NCBI RefSeq assembly: GCF_047314965.1
Contig: NZ_JBLBVK010000033.1
Coordinates: 1 to 48,889 of the forward strand
Source of the DNA: JAVJUV01 sp047314965
GTDB taxonomy: Bacteria > Pseudomonadota > Alphaproteobacteria > Rhodobacterales > Rhodobacteraceae
Direction of reading: 5' to 3'
DNA: 48,889 bases
The notes under the pieces are model-generated. The model saw nothing but the letters and a program-made list of their open reading frames with translations, was not told where the DNA came from and did not search any database. Shown here in pieces: positions 9,572 to 16,622 of the stretch (positions are counted from its first letter, which is position 1; each line of letters begins with the position of its first letter). The position numbers and the translations under genes are program-made.

Positions 9572-9868
9572 ATGGGATTGCTAACCAAGGAAACCGAACG
9601 GGTGCCCTGCACCGTCGAGATCAGTCATAGGTTCGAAGAACTCTCCGCCCATGTGCGCTTCGACAACGGCGCCGTCATTCATCCGGGCGATACCGTACTT
9701 GTCCACGGCGCACCTGTCATGGCGCCCTTCGGTGAAACCGTCTCTGAGGCGCGCGAGGCGACGATCACTCGGGCGTCCGCTCTTGAACGGTTCTGGACGC
9801 GGCTGACCGGCGACATCGAATTCATGGAACTTTGCGAATTTTCCTTCTCCGAGGAGATCCGGCTATGA
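9572..9868 (+). CDS. Conserved puh-operon protein of unknown function (98 aa)
   Basis: Small soluble acidic protein with no membrane helix, cysteines or recognisable motif. It begins MGLLTKETERVPCTVEISHR, and the middle reads like a small beta-barrel (FDNGAVIHPGDTVLVHG). It lies 3 bp after puhC, and its stop overlaps the acsF start (ATGA), so it is co-translated with the oxidative cyclase. A hypothetical gene in this position is usual in Roseobacter-type PGCs (established context). A role with AcsF is only an inference from the coupling. Confidence 0.8.
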   Translation: MGLLTKETERVPCTVEISHRFEELSAHVRFDNGAVIHPGDTVLVHGAPVMAPFGETVSEAREATITRASALERFWTRLTGDIEFMELCEFSFSEEIRL

Positions 9869-10992
9869 ACATCCATACTGGCCACAGTGCAGACGCAACA
9901 ACCGTCGAAGAGGGTCTGGCCCGGGTCGAGGCTCAGTCCCAGTTTACCAGCGAAGATGCCACTGCGCTTGCGATGCAGAACACGCTGCTGACTCCCCGCT
10001 TTTACACCACCGATTTCGATGAACTGGACGCCATCGACGTGACCCCGGTGCGTGAAGACTGGGACAAGCTTCTTGCACAGATGGAAAGCGACCCGAACAG
10101 GGGCCACTTCAAGAAGAACGAGGATTGGGATCAGATCGACTGGGAAGGCATGGACCCCGAACTGAAGGCGGAGTTCATCGATTTCCTCGTCTCTTCCTGC
10201 ACGGCAGAGTTTTCCGGCTGCGTGCTCTACAAGGAGATGAAACGGCGCGGTACGAACGAGGACATCAAGAAGCTCTTTGCCTACATGTCCCGCGACGAAG
10301 CCCGCCATGCCGGTTTCATCAACGACGCCCTGCGCGAAGCCGGCATCGCGGTGAACCTGGGCTTCCTCACGCGCGAGAAGAAATACACGTACTTCCGCCC
10401 CAAGTTCATCTACTACGCCACTTACCTTTCCGAGAAGATCGGCTACGCACGCTACATCACGATCTATCGCCATCTCGAGGCAAACCCTGAGCATCGGTTC
10501 CACCCGATCTTCAAGTGGTTCAAGGAGTGGTGCAACGACGAGTTCAGTCACGGCGAAGCCTTCGCACTTCTCATGCGAACCGACCCGAAGCTGACTCATT
10601 CCTTCACGAACAAGCTCTGGATCAAGTTCTTCCTCACTGCCGTTTACGGCACCATGTGGGTCCGCGACCACGCGCGGCACGCCTTCCACGACGCTTTGGG
10701 CGTGGATATCGACTGGTACGACCAGGAGGTCTTCCGCAAGACGTCCACCATTGCACGGCAGGTCTTTCCACTTGAACTGGATATCGACCATCCGCGCTGG
10801 AAACCGGCTCTGAACAGGCTCCAGTCCGCCTTCGAGGACATGGACAGCGCAAAGCGCAGGGGCGGTCTTTCGGGTCGCATGGGAAGGTTCACGGCCGGTG
10901 CCCGGGCCGCCCTCGCATTCTTCAGCCTCTACACGATCCCGTCGAAGAAGAACGAGGTTCCTGAAAATGTCCGGCTGGAGCCCGCCTACTGA
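9865..10992 (+). CDS. acsF: AcsF, aerobic Mg-protoporphyrin IX monomethyl ester cyclase
   Basis: Diiron oxygen-dependent cyclase (375 aa) that forms ring E of protochlorophyllide. Diiron ligand motifs: TAEFSGCVLYKE (residues 113-124) with DEARH (144-148), and a second pair around EWCNDEFSHGEAF. The start at 9865 overlaps the stop of the 98-aa gene. It is the only cyclase on the replicon, as bchE is absent, so pigment synthesis requires O2. Confidence 0.97.
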   Translation: MNIHTGHSADATTVEEGLARVEAQSQFTSEDATALAMQNTLLTPRFYTTDFDELDAIDVTPVREDWDKLLAQMESDPNRGHFKKNEDWDQIDWEGMDPELKAEFIDFLVSSCTAEFSGCVLYKEMKRRGTNEDIKKLFAYMSRDEARHAGFINDALREAGIAVNLGFLTREKKYTYFRPKFIYYATYLSEKIGYARYITIYRHLEANPEHRFHPIFKWFKEWCNDEFSHGEAFALLMRTDPKLTHSFTNKLWIKFFLTAVYGTMWVRDHARHAFHDALGVDIDWYDQEVFRKTSTIARQVFPLELDIDHPRWKPALNRLQSAFEDMDSAKRRGGLSGRMGRFTAGARAALAFFSLYTIPSKKNEVPENVRLEPAY

Positions 10993-11023
10993 TGACAGGT
11001 GAAAACCACAATACAGGTGCAAC

Positions 11024-11815
11024 GTGCTGACGTCCCCTTGGGTCGCCGCGCTTGCTGCCCTCTTTCTCTGGTGGTTCTGCACCGGAGCGATCCTGTTTGT
11101 GGTGAAACGCGCTGACGGAGACGGCCCGGACGGTCACGTCTGGGCCTCGCTCCTGTCGATGCCGATCCTCTTCGCGGGTGTCGTCGGCCTGAAGATGTCG
11201 CTTGATCAAAACGGAACCGCGGGAGCTTACATCGGCTTCCTGGCAGCCCTTGCGATCTGGGGCTGGATCGAGCTCTCGTTCCTGTCTGGCCTTGTCACCG
11301 GGCCCAACCGTGGCCCCTGCCCTGCGGCGGCGGATGGCTGGGAAAGGTTTCGTGCGGCGGTCTCGGCGATCGCGTATCACGAAGGCCTCTTGGTGTTTGC
11401 CCTGTTGGCAATTTGGGGCATCAGTTACGGCGCCGAGAACCAGCTGACGTTCTGGACATTCGCCGTGCTGTTTTTTGCCCGCGTCTCGGCCAAGCTGAAC
11501 CTGTTTCTGGGCGTGCCAAGGATCAATACCGAGTTTCTGCCAAGGCCGCTGGCCCACATCCCCAGCTACTTCCGGATCCGGAAACTTAACTGGATGTTCC
11601 CGATTTCCGTGACGCTCCTGACGCTGGCGGTCGCCTGCTGGCTCGAGCGTCTCTACGCCACCGGAGATATCGGGTTCTCTCTGCTTGCGGCCTTCACGGC
11701 GCTCGCACTGCTCGAACACTGGCTGATGGTTCTGCCACTGCCTGACGCAAAACTATGGCGCTGGATGCTACCCGCGCCCAAGGAAGACCAAGTGAGGATC
11801 GAAGATGGATTTTGA
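11024..11815 (+). CDS. puhE: PuhE, putative photosynthetic complex assembly protein
   Basis: Polytopic membrane protein (263 aa, about 6-7 helices) of the PuhE family. It opens LTSPWVAALAALFLWWFCTG and contains FFARVSAKLNLFLGVPRIN. GTG start at 11024; no ATG lies at a comparable position, and the ribosome site is weak. Known puhE mutants have altered bacteriochlorophyll levels, but the biochemistry is unclear. The 3' end overlaps hemA by 11 nt. Confidence 0.9.
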   Translation: MLTSPWVAALAALFLWWFCTGAILFVVKRADGDGPDGHVWASLLSMPILFAGVVGLKMSLDQNGTAGAYIGFLAALAIWGWIELSFLSGLVTGPNRGPCPAAADGWERFRAAVSAIAYHEGLLVFALLAIWGISYGAENQLTFWTFAVLFFARVSAKLNLFLGVPRINTEFLPRPLAHIPSYFRIRKLNWMFPISVTLLTLAVACWLERLYATGDIGFSLLAAFTALALLEHWLMVLPLPDAKLWRWMLPAPKEDQVRIEDGF

Positions 11816-13019
11816 CGCGCTGTTTACCGATCAGCTGAACAAGCTGAAGGAAGAGGGCAACTACCGCATTTTCGCGGAGATGGAACGGCGCTGCGGTTCT
11901 TTTCCCAAGGCCGACAACTATGGCCCAAAGGGCAAGCGTGAAGTCACCGTCTGGTGCTCGAACGACTATCTTGGCATGGGCCATCATCCCGACGTCGTCG
12001 CGGCCATGACGAAGACGGCTCAGGCCTGCGGCACAGGGGCGGGCGGGACGCGCAACATATCGGGCACGATGCATCAGCATATCGAGCTGGAGCGTGAACT
12101 TGCCGACCTCCACAACAAGGAGGCCGCGCTCGTCTTCTCAACCGGCTATGTCTCGAACTGGGCCACGCTTTCCACTCTCGGTGCACGCCTACCTGGCGCG
12201 GTTATCCTGTCAGATGCGCTCAACCACGCCTCGATGATCGAGGGCATCCGCCACAGTCGCGCTGACAAGGTCATCTGGAAACACAACGACCCCGAGGATC
12301 TGAACCGCAAGCTCGCCGCAATCGGCCCGGATCGCCCCAAGATCGTAGCATTCGAATCCGTCTACTCGATGGATGGCGACATCGCCCCCATCGCCGAGAT
12401 CTGCGACGTGGCCGATGCCCACGGCGCCATGACCTATATCGACGAGGTGCACGCTGTAGGCATGTATGGGCCCCGCGGCGGCGGCGTGGCCGAGGAGATG
12501 GGCCTGATGGATCGGATTACCCTGATCGAAGGTACCCTCGGCAAAGCCTTCGGCACTTTCGGCGGTTACATTACCGGCTCGTCTGCCCTGGTCGATTTCA
12601 TCCGATCGTTCTCCTCCGGTTTCATCTTCACGACGGCCATTCCTCCCGCCGTCGCAGCCGCGGCCACGGCGTCGATCCGCCACCTGAAAAACAGCCAGCT
12701 TGAACGCGCCCGCCAGAAGCGGCAGGTCGCTCTCCTGCGCCGCATGCTCGACGAGCGCGGCATCCCGCACATGCCGAATCCGTCTCACATCATCCCCGTC
12801 ATGATCGGCGATCCGGTAAAATGCCGGATGATCTCCGACATGCTGATGGAGGACTGGGGCATTTACGTGCAGCCCATCAATTATCCGACGGTTCCGAAAG
12901 GCACGGAAAGGCTTCGCATCACGCCCGGGCCGCTTCACTCTGACGATGATATTGCATATCTGGTCGAAGCATTGAATTCACTCTGGCAGCGCTGCGCGAT
13001 TGCTCGGGCTGTCGCGTAA
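11805..13019 (+). CDS. hemA: HemA, 5-aminolevulinate synthase
   Basis: PLP enzyme (404 aa) condensing glycine and succinyl-CoA, the C4 entry into tetrapyrroles. Conserved VWCSNDYLGMG near residue 50, DEVHAVGMYG near 213-222, and the PLP lysine K247 in EGTLGKAFG. ATG at 11805 lies inside the end of puhE. A PGC-borne hemA directly before cycA is typical of Rhodobacteraceae and allows pigment-specific precursor supply. Confidence 0.97.
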   Translation: MDFDALFTDQLNKLKEEGNYRIFAEMERRCGSFPKADNYGPKGKREVTVWCSNDYLGMGHHPDVVAAMTKTAQACGTGAGGTRNISGTMHQHIELERELADLHNKEAALVFSTGYVSNWATLSTLGARLPGAVILSDALNHASMIEGIRHSRADKVIWKHNDPEDLNRKLAAIGPDRPKIVAFESVYSMDGDIAPIAEICDVADAHGAMTYIDEVHAVGMYGPRGGGVAEEMGLMDRITLIEGTLGKAFGTFGGYITGSSALVDFIRSFSSGFIFTTAIPPAVAAAATASIRHLKNSQLERARQKRQVALLRRMLDERGIPHMPNPSHIIPVMIGDPVKCRMISDMLMEDWGIYVQPINYPTVPKGTERLRITPGPLHSDDDIAYLVEALNSLWQRCAIARAVA

Positions 13020-13095
13020 GGTAGATGGAAAGAGACCACTTTTCTTCCGCGCCATACGCTCTAGATCTCGGTTAAACCAAACAAGGGAGACCAAA

Positions 13096-13536
13096 ATGAA
13101 ACACTTCCTGGCCGTCGCTGCGCTTGCGGCACTCGCCTCGCCCGCCTTCGCGGACGCACATCTCGGGTCAGGTGACCCGGCCGCCGGCGAAGCCGCATTC
13201 AGCAAATGCCAGTCCTGCCATGTCGTTCAGAACGACGCCGGCGAAGTCCTGGCCGGCCGAAATGCGAAGACCGGACCGAACCTCTTCGGCGTCGTCGGAC
13301 GGCAGGCCGGAACGGTTGATGGCTTCCGTTACAAGAAATCGATCGTCGAAGCAGGCGAAGGCGGACTCGTCTGGGATGCCGCAACAATTGCTGCCTATCT
13401 TCAGGATCCGACGGCATTCCTGAAGGAAACGCTTGGCGACAACGGAGCCCGCAGCGGCATGGCCTTCAAGGTTCGCTCCGAGGAAGAGGCCGCGGATCTG
13501 GCAGCGTTCCTCGCCACATTTGGCCAAGGCAGCTAA
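13096..13536 (+). CDS. cycA: Cytochrome c2
   Basis: Periplasmic class I cytochrome c (146 aa). Sec signal peptide about residues 1-19, cut near AFA|DA. Haem motif C38QSCH42, and the axial methionine is probably M122 in SGMAFK. The long loops match the large-type cytochrome c2 that reduces the photo-oxidised RC. Start at 13096 with AAGGGAG upstream; the frame is open upstream but lacks coding character. A 76-bp gap separates it from hemA, so it may have its own promoter. A terminator follows. Confidence 0.95.
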   Translation: MKHFLAVAALAALASPAFADAHLGSGDPAAGEAAFSKCQSCHVVQNDAGEVLAGRNAKTGPNLFGVVGRQAGTVDGFRYKKSIVEAGEGGLVWDAATIAAYLQDPTAFLKETLGDNGARSGMAFKVRSEEEAADLAAFLATFGQGS

Positions 13537-13571
13537 TCCCAAAATTCGGGAAACTTCATTCCCGGCACCAC

Positions 13572-13603
13572 AATTGCGCCCATCGAGATGGGCGCAATTT
13601 TTT
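13572..13603 (+). terminator. Rho-independent terminator after cycA
   Basis: Perfect 12-bp stem (AATTGCGCCCAT, loop CGAG, ATGGGCGCAATT) followed by a T-run. It ends the long bchF-to-cycA transcript and separates it from the pseudoazurin gene. Confidence 0.93.
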
Positions 13604-13650
13604 CTTGGCGCGGTTGTTGAGGCGCCGAACAGTAAGAAGGAGCAGTAGTC

Positions 13651-14136
13651 ATGAAACTGACACGTAGAAACAGCCTGAAACTCATGGGCGCCACGGCACT
13701 TGCTGCAAGCCCTCTGCAGGCCATTGCGGGCGCACATGGTGGCGCGATGGTCGAAATGCTGAACAAGGCCCCTGAAAGCAACGAGCGTCAGGTATTCCAC
13801 CCGCCGGTGCTGCAGGTCGAGCCGGGCACCACGGTCATGTTCAAGGCCACCGATCGCGGCCACAACTCCGAAGCTAACAAGGACATGATCCCCGATGGCG
13901 TCGAGGTCTGGAAAGGCAAGATCGGTGAGGACATTGAAGTCACCTTCGATGCGCCTGGCCTCTATGGCTACCATTGCACGCCGCATCAGTCCGCGGGCAT
14001 GGTCGGACTGGTCCTCGTTGGCGAAGTCACTCAGGACCAGATCAATGCCGCAAAGGAGGTCCGCCACCGCGGCAAGTCGAAGGCTCGCTATGAGGAATAT
14101 CTCGCAATGGCCGAGGAAATGATCGCAGCCAACTGA
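13651..14136 (+). CDS. paz: Pseudoazurin (type 1 blue copper protein) with Tat-type signal
   Basis: Small cupredoxin (161 aa). The N-terminus carries a twin-arginine motif TRRNSLK (residues 4-10), a hydrophobic stretch and a likely cleavage near AIAGA. Copper ligands are visible: H71 (RGHNSE), C109, H112 and M117, with the pseudoazurin spacing (Cys+3 His, +8 Met). As a soluble periplasmic electron carrier it could replace or supplement cytochrome c2 in RC reduction or respiration (inference). It has its own terminator on each side, so it is a single-gene unit inserted between cycA and the replication module. A ribosome site AAGGAG lies upstream (about 13637). Confidence 0.93.
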   Translation: MKLTRRNSLKLMGATALAASPLQAIAGAHGGAMVEMLNKAPESNERQVFHPPVLQVEPGTTVMFKATDRGHNSEANKDMIPDGVEVWKGKIGEDIEVTFDAPGLYGYHCTPHQSAGMVGLVLVGEVTQDQINAAKEVRHRGKSKARYEEYLAMAEEMIAAN

Positions 14137-14159
14137 GTCTGGCGAGATCGGATTTGCGA

Positions 14160-14185
14160 GGGCGCCTTCCGGGGCGCCCTTTTTT
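14160..14185 (+). terminator. Rho-independent terminator after pseudoazurin
   Basis: GGGCGCC (14160-14166), 6-nt loop, GGCGCCC (14173-14179), then six T. It lies 9 bp before the convergent replicase stop and insulates the replication module from photosynthetic transcription. Confidence 0.9.
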
Positions 14186-14193
14186 GGCGAACG

Positions 14194-14877
14194 TCAGACG
14201 CGCAGGTCGATAGCATCCACCGCAGGATCGACATCACGGCAGGCTGCAAGCAAGCGGCCGACCAGATGAGTTTGCACGTAAGAGGCATGGAACCTGCTCG
14301 GCGCCTTCAGAACAAGGCACCCCCCTACCCTCCCGTCGCGCTTCAGCGCATGGATCCACGCCGCATATGTGCCGGCGTCCTGCGCCCGCAATGCATGGCG
14401 CGCCAGACCCCATTCGCTTGCATCATCGCCATCCGGCATCGGCGCCGTGCCTTTGACCTGCAACGGAACGATATTCGTGCTCTCTTCCAGGCCTCCCCCG
14501 AGACGCACTGCGAAGTCCGGCCCTACAGCATCCCAGACGTCCCGGGTATCGGCGAGTATCCGATCCAGATCGAGACCGTACTCCGACACCCTTCCACGGG
14601 CTCCCTGACGCCGCAGAACCAGCCAGCCCCTGCCCCGCAAGACTGACATGTCCCGCTTGACCGTGCGATCCGTACACGACCAGAGCTGTGCGATTTCCCT
14701 CTGACCCACGGCAAGACTGTCGCTGGCCCAATTGTACCGGGCGGTTATCAGTGTCATCAGTCTCAGAACGCGCTTCTGTTCGCTTGGCGCAGCCGCAAGA
14801 GCAAAGGCGCCCATTGCTGTCAGGAGATCGTACTTGAGCGCAGATGCGCCGCGTCCTGCGGGACGAAGGTGCCGCAT
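14194..14877 (-). CDS. DnaA-like plasmid replication initiator
   Basis: Basic protein of 227 aa with a winged-helix-like region (about residues 55-105, including VGQREIAQLWSCTDRTVKRD) and a C-terminal segment (about 170-227) resembling domain I of DnaA: an aromatic/hydrophobic YAAWIHAL, then LKAPSRFHASYVQTHL and a Val/Leu-rich end. This is the layout of the DnaA-like replicases of Rhodobacterales plasmids. Start at 14877 is favoured by GGAAAGG 9 nt upstream; the frame is open back to 15135, but that part lies in the presumed origin. It is divergent from parA-parB. No Walker motif is present, so it is not chromosomal DnaA. Confidence 0.82.
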   Translation of the reverse strand: MRHLRPAGRGASALKYDLLTAMGAFALAAAPSEQKRVLRLMTLITARYNWASDSLAVGQREIAQLWSCTDRTVKRDMSVLRGRGWLVLRRQGARGRVSEYGLDLDRILADTRDVWDAVGPDFAVRLGGGLEESTNIVPLQVKGTAPMPDGDDASEWGLARHALRAQDAGTYAAWIHALKRDGRVGGCLVLKAPSRFHASYVQTHLVGRLLAACRDVDPAVDAIDLRV

Positions 14878-15066
14878 GGTATGTTGCCTTTCCGGCGGGA
14901 ACCGCCTCTGCCTCAACACGTTGGTTAGAACCCACGCGAGATAGAGATCGCGCCTTTTCTCAACGCTTTTTCTCAATCTGAAGACTATTTGCGTCCGGTT
15001 AATCGATTCTGTCAAGCTGTTGGGTTTTGGGGCCCTAAAATCACCGATGAAATCGAGGTATACAGG

Positions 15067-15149
15067 TATAGAGGGACATGTAGACTGTCCCCTATTCTGC
15101 CAGAAATGTCCCCCAATAGCGTGGGGTGTCCACAACTGTGTCCCCTATA
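15067..15149. repeat. Iteron-like TGTCCCCTAT repeats
   Basis: Exact TGTCCCCTAT at 15086-15095 and 15139-15148, a close copy TGTCCCCCAAT at 15107-15117, and an inverted related copy TATAGAGGGACA at 15067-15078. Direct copies are 21 and 32 bp apart, close to whole helical turns, as expected for initiator binding on one DNA face. Confidence 0.65.
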
Positions 15150-15264
15150 TTTCGTGGTATCTCACCGAATCGGTACGCTTCAGAAAATCCGGCTCCTACA
15201 TGGATGCCCCGTTATCCAGGCAACCTTGGACATATGAATATAGCATTTTACAAAACACGCAAAT

Positions 15265-15301
15265 TCAGCGTAAATCGCAAGGTATAAAAAATCTACGCTG
15301 A
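15265..15301. promoter_or_regulatory. Inverted repeat upstream of parA (candidate par operator or centromere)
   Basis: TCAGCGTA (15265-15272) and TACGCTGA (15294-15301) form a perfect 8-bp inverted repeat with an AT-rich 21-bp spacer, ending 16 bp before the parA ATG. The position suits autorepression by ParA or a ParB-binding site (inference). Confidence 0.5.
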
Positions 15302-15317
15302 GCAGTTCGGAAAATCC

Positions 15318-16622
15318 ATGTTTACCCATGAAGACCTGTCTCGCCTTCAGACCCAGTCGTTGCGGATGCAAAGCTGGATCAGGCAGCAAACCTACTCGCC
15401 CGAGATGGAAAAGACGCTGCGCCGCTTTTCGTCGTGGGAACTCGGAGAACTGATCTTCCGCGTGAACCAGTCCACGCTCCGCGGCCGCCTGGCGGTAGAT
15501 CCCACCCTGCCCCAGGGCCTCGTCGAAGAAGATGGCAGGCAACGCTGGTACACGCTCGAAGAGATCAACGAGATCCGCCGACGAATTCGGGTCAACCGGA
15601 AAAGCCTCATGCCGGTCCGCCCTATTGGCAAGCGTGCGGTGCGCGCCGCGATTGCCAATTTCAAAGGCGGCGCCGGCAAGTCCACAGTGGCTCTGCACTT
15701 CGCCCATGCGGCCGCGCTCGACGGGTACCGTGTTCTCGCCGTCGACTTCGATCCGCAAGCGACGCTCAGCCACTCGATGGGTCTGTCCGACGTGTCCGAA
15801 GAGTTCACCGTCTGGGGGATAATGGCGCGCGATCTGGCGCGGGAAACCGACCGGATGAACAACGCTGCCGCTGGCGCGGAAAGCGGCACCGCCCTGCCCC
15901 GCCGGTCCCTGCCCTCTTCGATCCGGGACATGGGCCTTGCAGATCTCCGGGTGACCGATTTCATAAAGCGAACGTCCTGGCCAACGATCGATCTTGTGCC
16001 GTCCTGCGCCAATGCGGCGTTCGTCGAGTTCGCTTCCGCGCAGTATCGTCACCTTAACCCCGAGTGGTCGTTCTTTGCCGCGGTCTCCCGGTTCCTCGAT
16101 GCCCTGCCCGACGATGCCTATGACCTGATCATCTTCGATTGTCCTCCTGCCATCGGCTATCAGTCCATGAACGCGGTCTTTGCCGCCGATATGCTCTATA
16201 TTCCATCCGGGCCCGGGTACTGGGAATACGACTCGACCACCAGTTTCATTGGGCAGCTCGCCGAAGCGCTCGAGGATCTGTCCCGTTTCTCAGGGCTTGT
16301 CCCCGCGGGGACACTCTCATTGCCAAAGGTCTTCCACGATGTCCGCTTTCTTCTGACCCGGTTCGAGGCCAACAACGAGTTGCACCGCGCAATGAAGTCG
16401 GCATTCGAAAAGGTTTTCAGCGATCGTGTCTGCGAGCACCCGATCGAAATGACGCGCGCCGTCGAACAATCCGGGCGTTTCCTGTCATCGATTTACGAGA
16501 TCGACTACCGGGACATGACCCGCGAGACATGGCGCCGGGCCAGAACTTCCTTCGACAGGGCCTACGAGGAGTTTCGGGGCAACGTCTTGAGTGTTTGGGA
16601 TCAGCTGGAGGACCGGTCATGA
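15318..16622 (+). CDS. parA: ParA/RepA-type plasmid partition ATPase
   Basis: 434-aa ParA of the large type (Ia). The N-terminal about 105 residues contain a DNA-binding helix-turn-helix region (FSSWELGELIFRVNQSTLRG and a YTLEEINEIRRRI segment, as in RepA of repABC plasmids). They are followed by the deviant Walker A KGGAGKST (116-123), the A' region AVDFDPQATLSHSMG and LIIFDCPPAIG. It segregates the plasmid with ParB and probably autoregulates. The stop overlaps the parB start (ATGA). Confidence 0.93.
   Translation: MFTHEDLSRLQTQSLRMQSWIRQQTYSPEMEKTLRRFSSWELGELIFRVNQSTLRGRLAVDPTLPQGLVEEDGRQRWYTLEEINEIRRRIRVNRKSLMPVRPIGKRAVRAAIANFKGGAGKSTVALHFAHAAALDGYRVLAVDFDPQATLSHSMGLSDVSEEFTVWGIMARDLARETDRMNNAAAGAESGTALPRRSLPSSIRDMGLADLRVTDFIKRTSWPTIDLVPSCANAAFVEFASAQYRHLNPEWSFFAAVSRFLDALPDDAYDLIIFDCPPAIGYQSMNAVFAADMLYIPSGPGYWEYDSTTSFIGQLAEALEDLSRFSGLVPAGTLSLPKVFHDVRFLLTRFEANNELHRAMKSAFEKVFSDRVCEHPIEMTRAVEQSGRFLSSIYEIDYRDMTRETWRRARTSFDRAYEEFRGNVLSVWDQLEDRS

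Larger units (their letters stand above)
14878..15317. other. Presumed plasmid origin and partition control region (440 bp, gene-free)
   Basis: Intergenic region between the divergent replicase and parA, visibly more AT-rich than the rest. It holds, in order: a duplicated TTTTCTCAA (14955-14963, 14968-14976); a duplicated AGGTATA (15056-15062, 15064-15070); TGTCCCC-type iteron-like repeats (15067-15149); an AT-rich stretch (about 15230-15292); and an 8-bp inverted repeat just before parA. Position, repeats and composition suggest oriV plus the par operator (inference). No good DnaA box was found. Confidence 0.65.

Noticed and set aside
13051..13062. GCCATACGCTCT shared with the bchY-bchZ gap (33442-33453)
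   Set aside because: A shared 12-mer is expected many times by chance in 48 kb; no further similarity flanks it.
15207..15221. TTATCCAGG as a DnaA box in the presumed origin
   Set aside because: Only one imperfect copy, with mismatches to TTATCCACA, and no cluster. Not enough to call.
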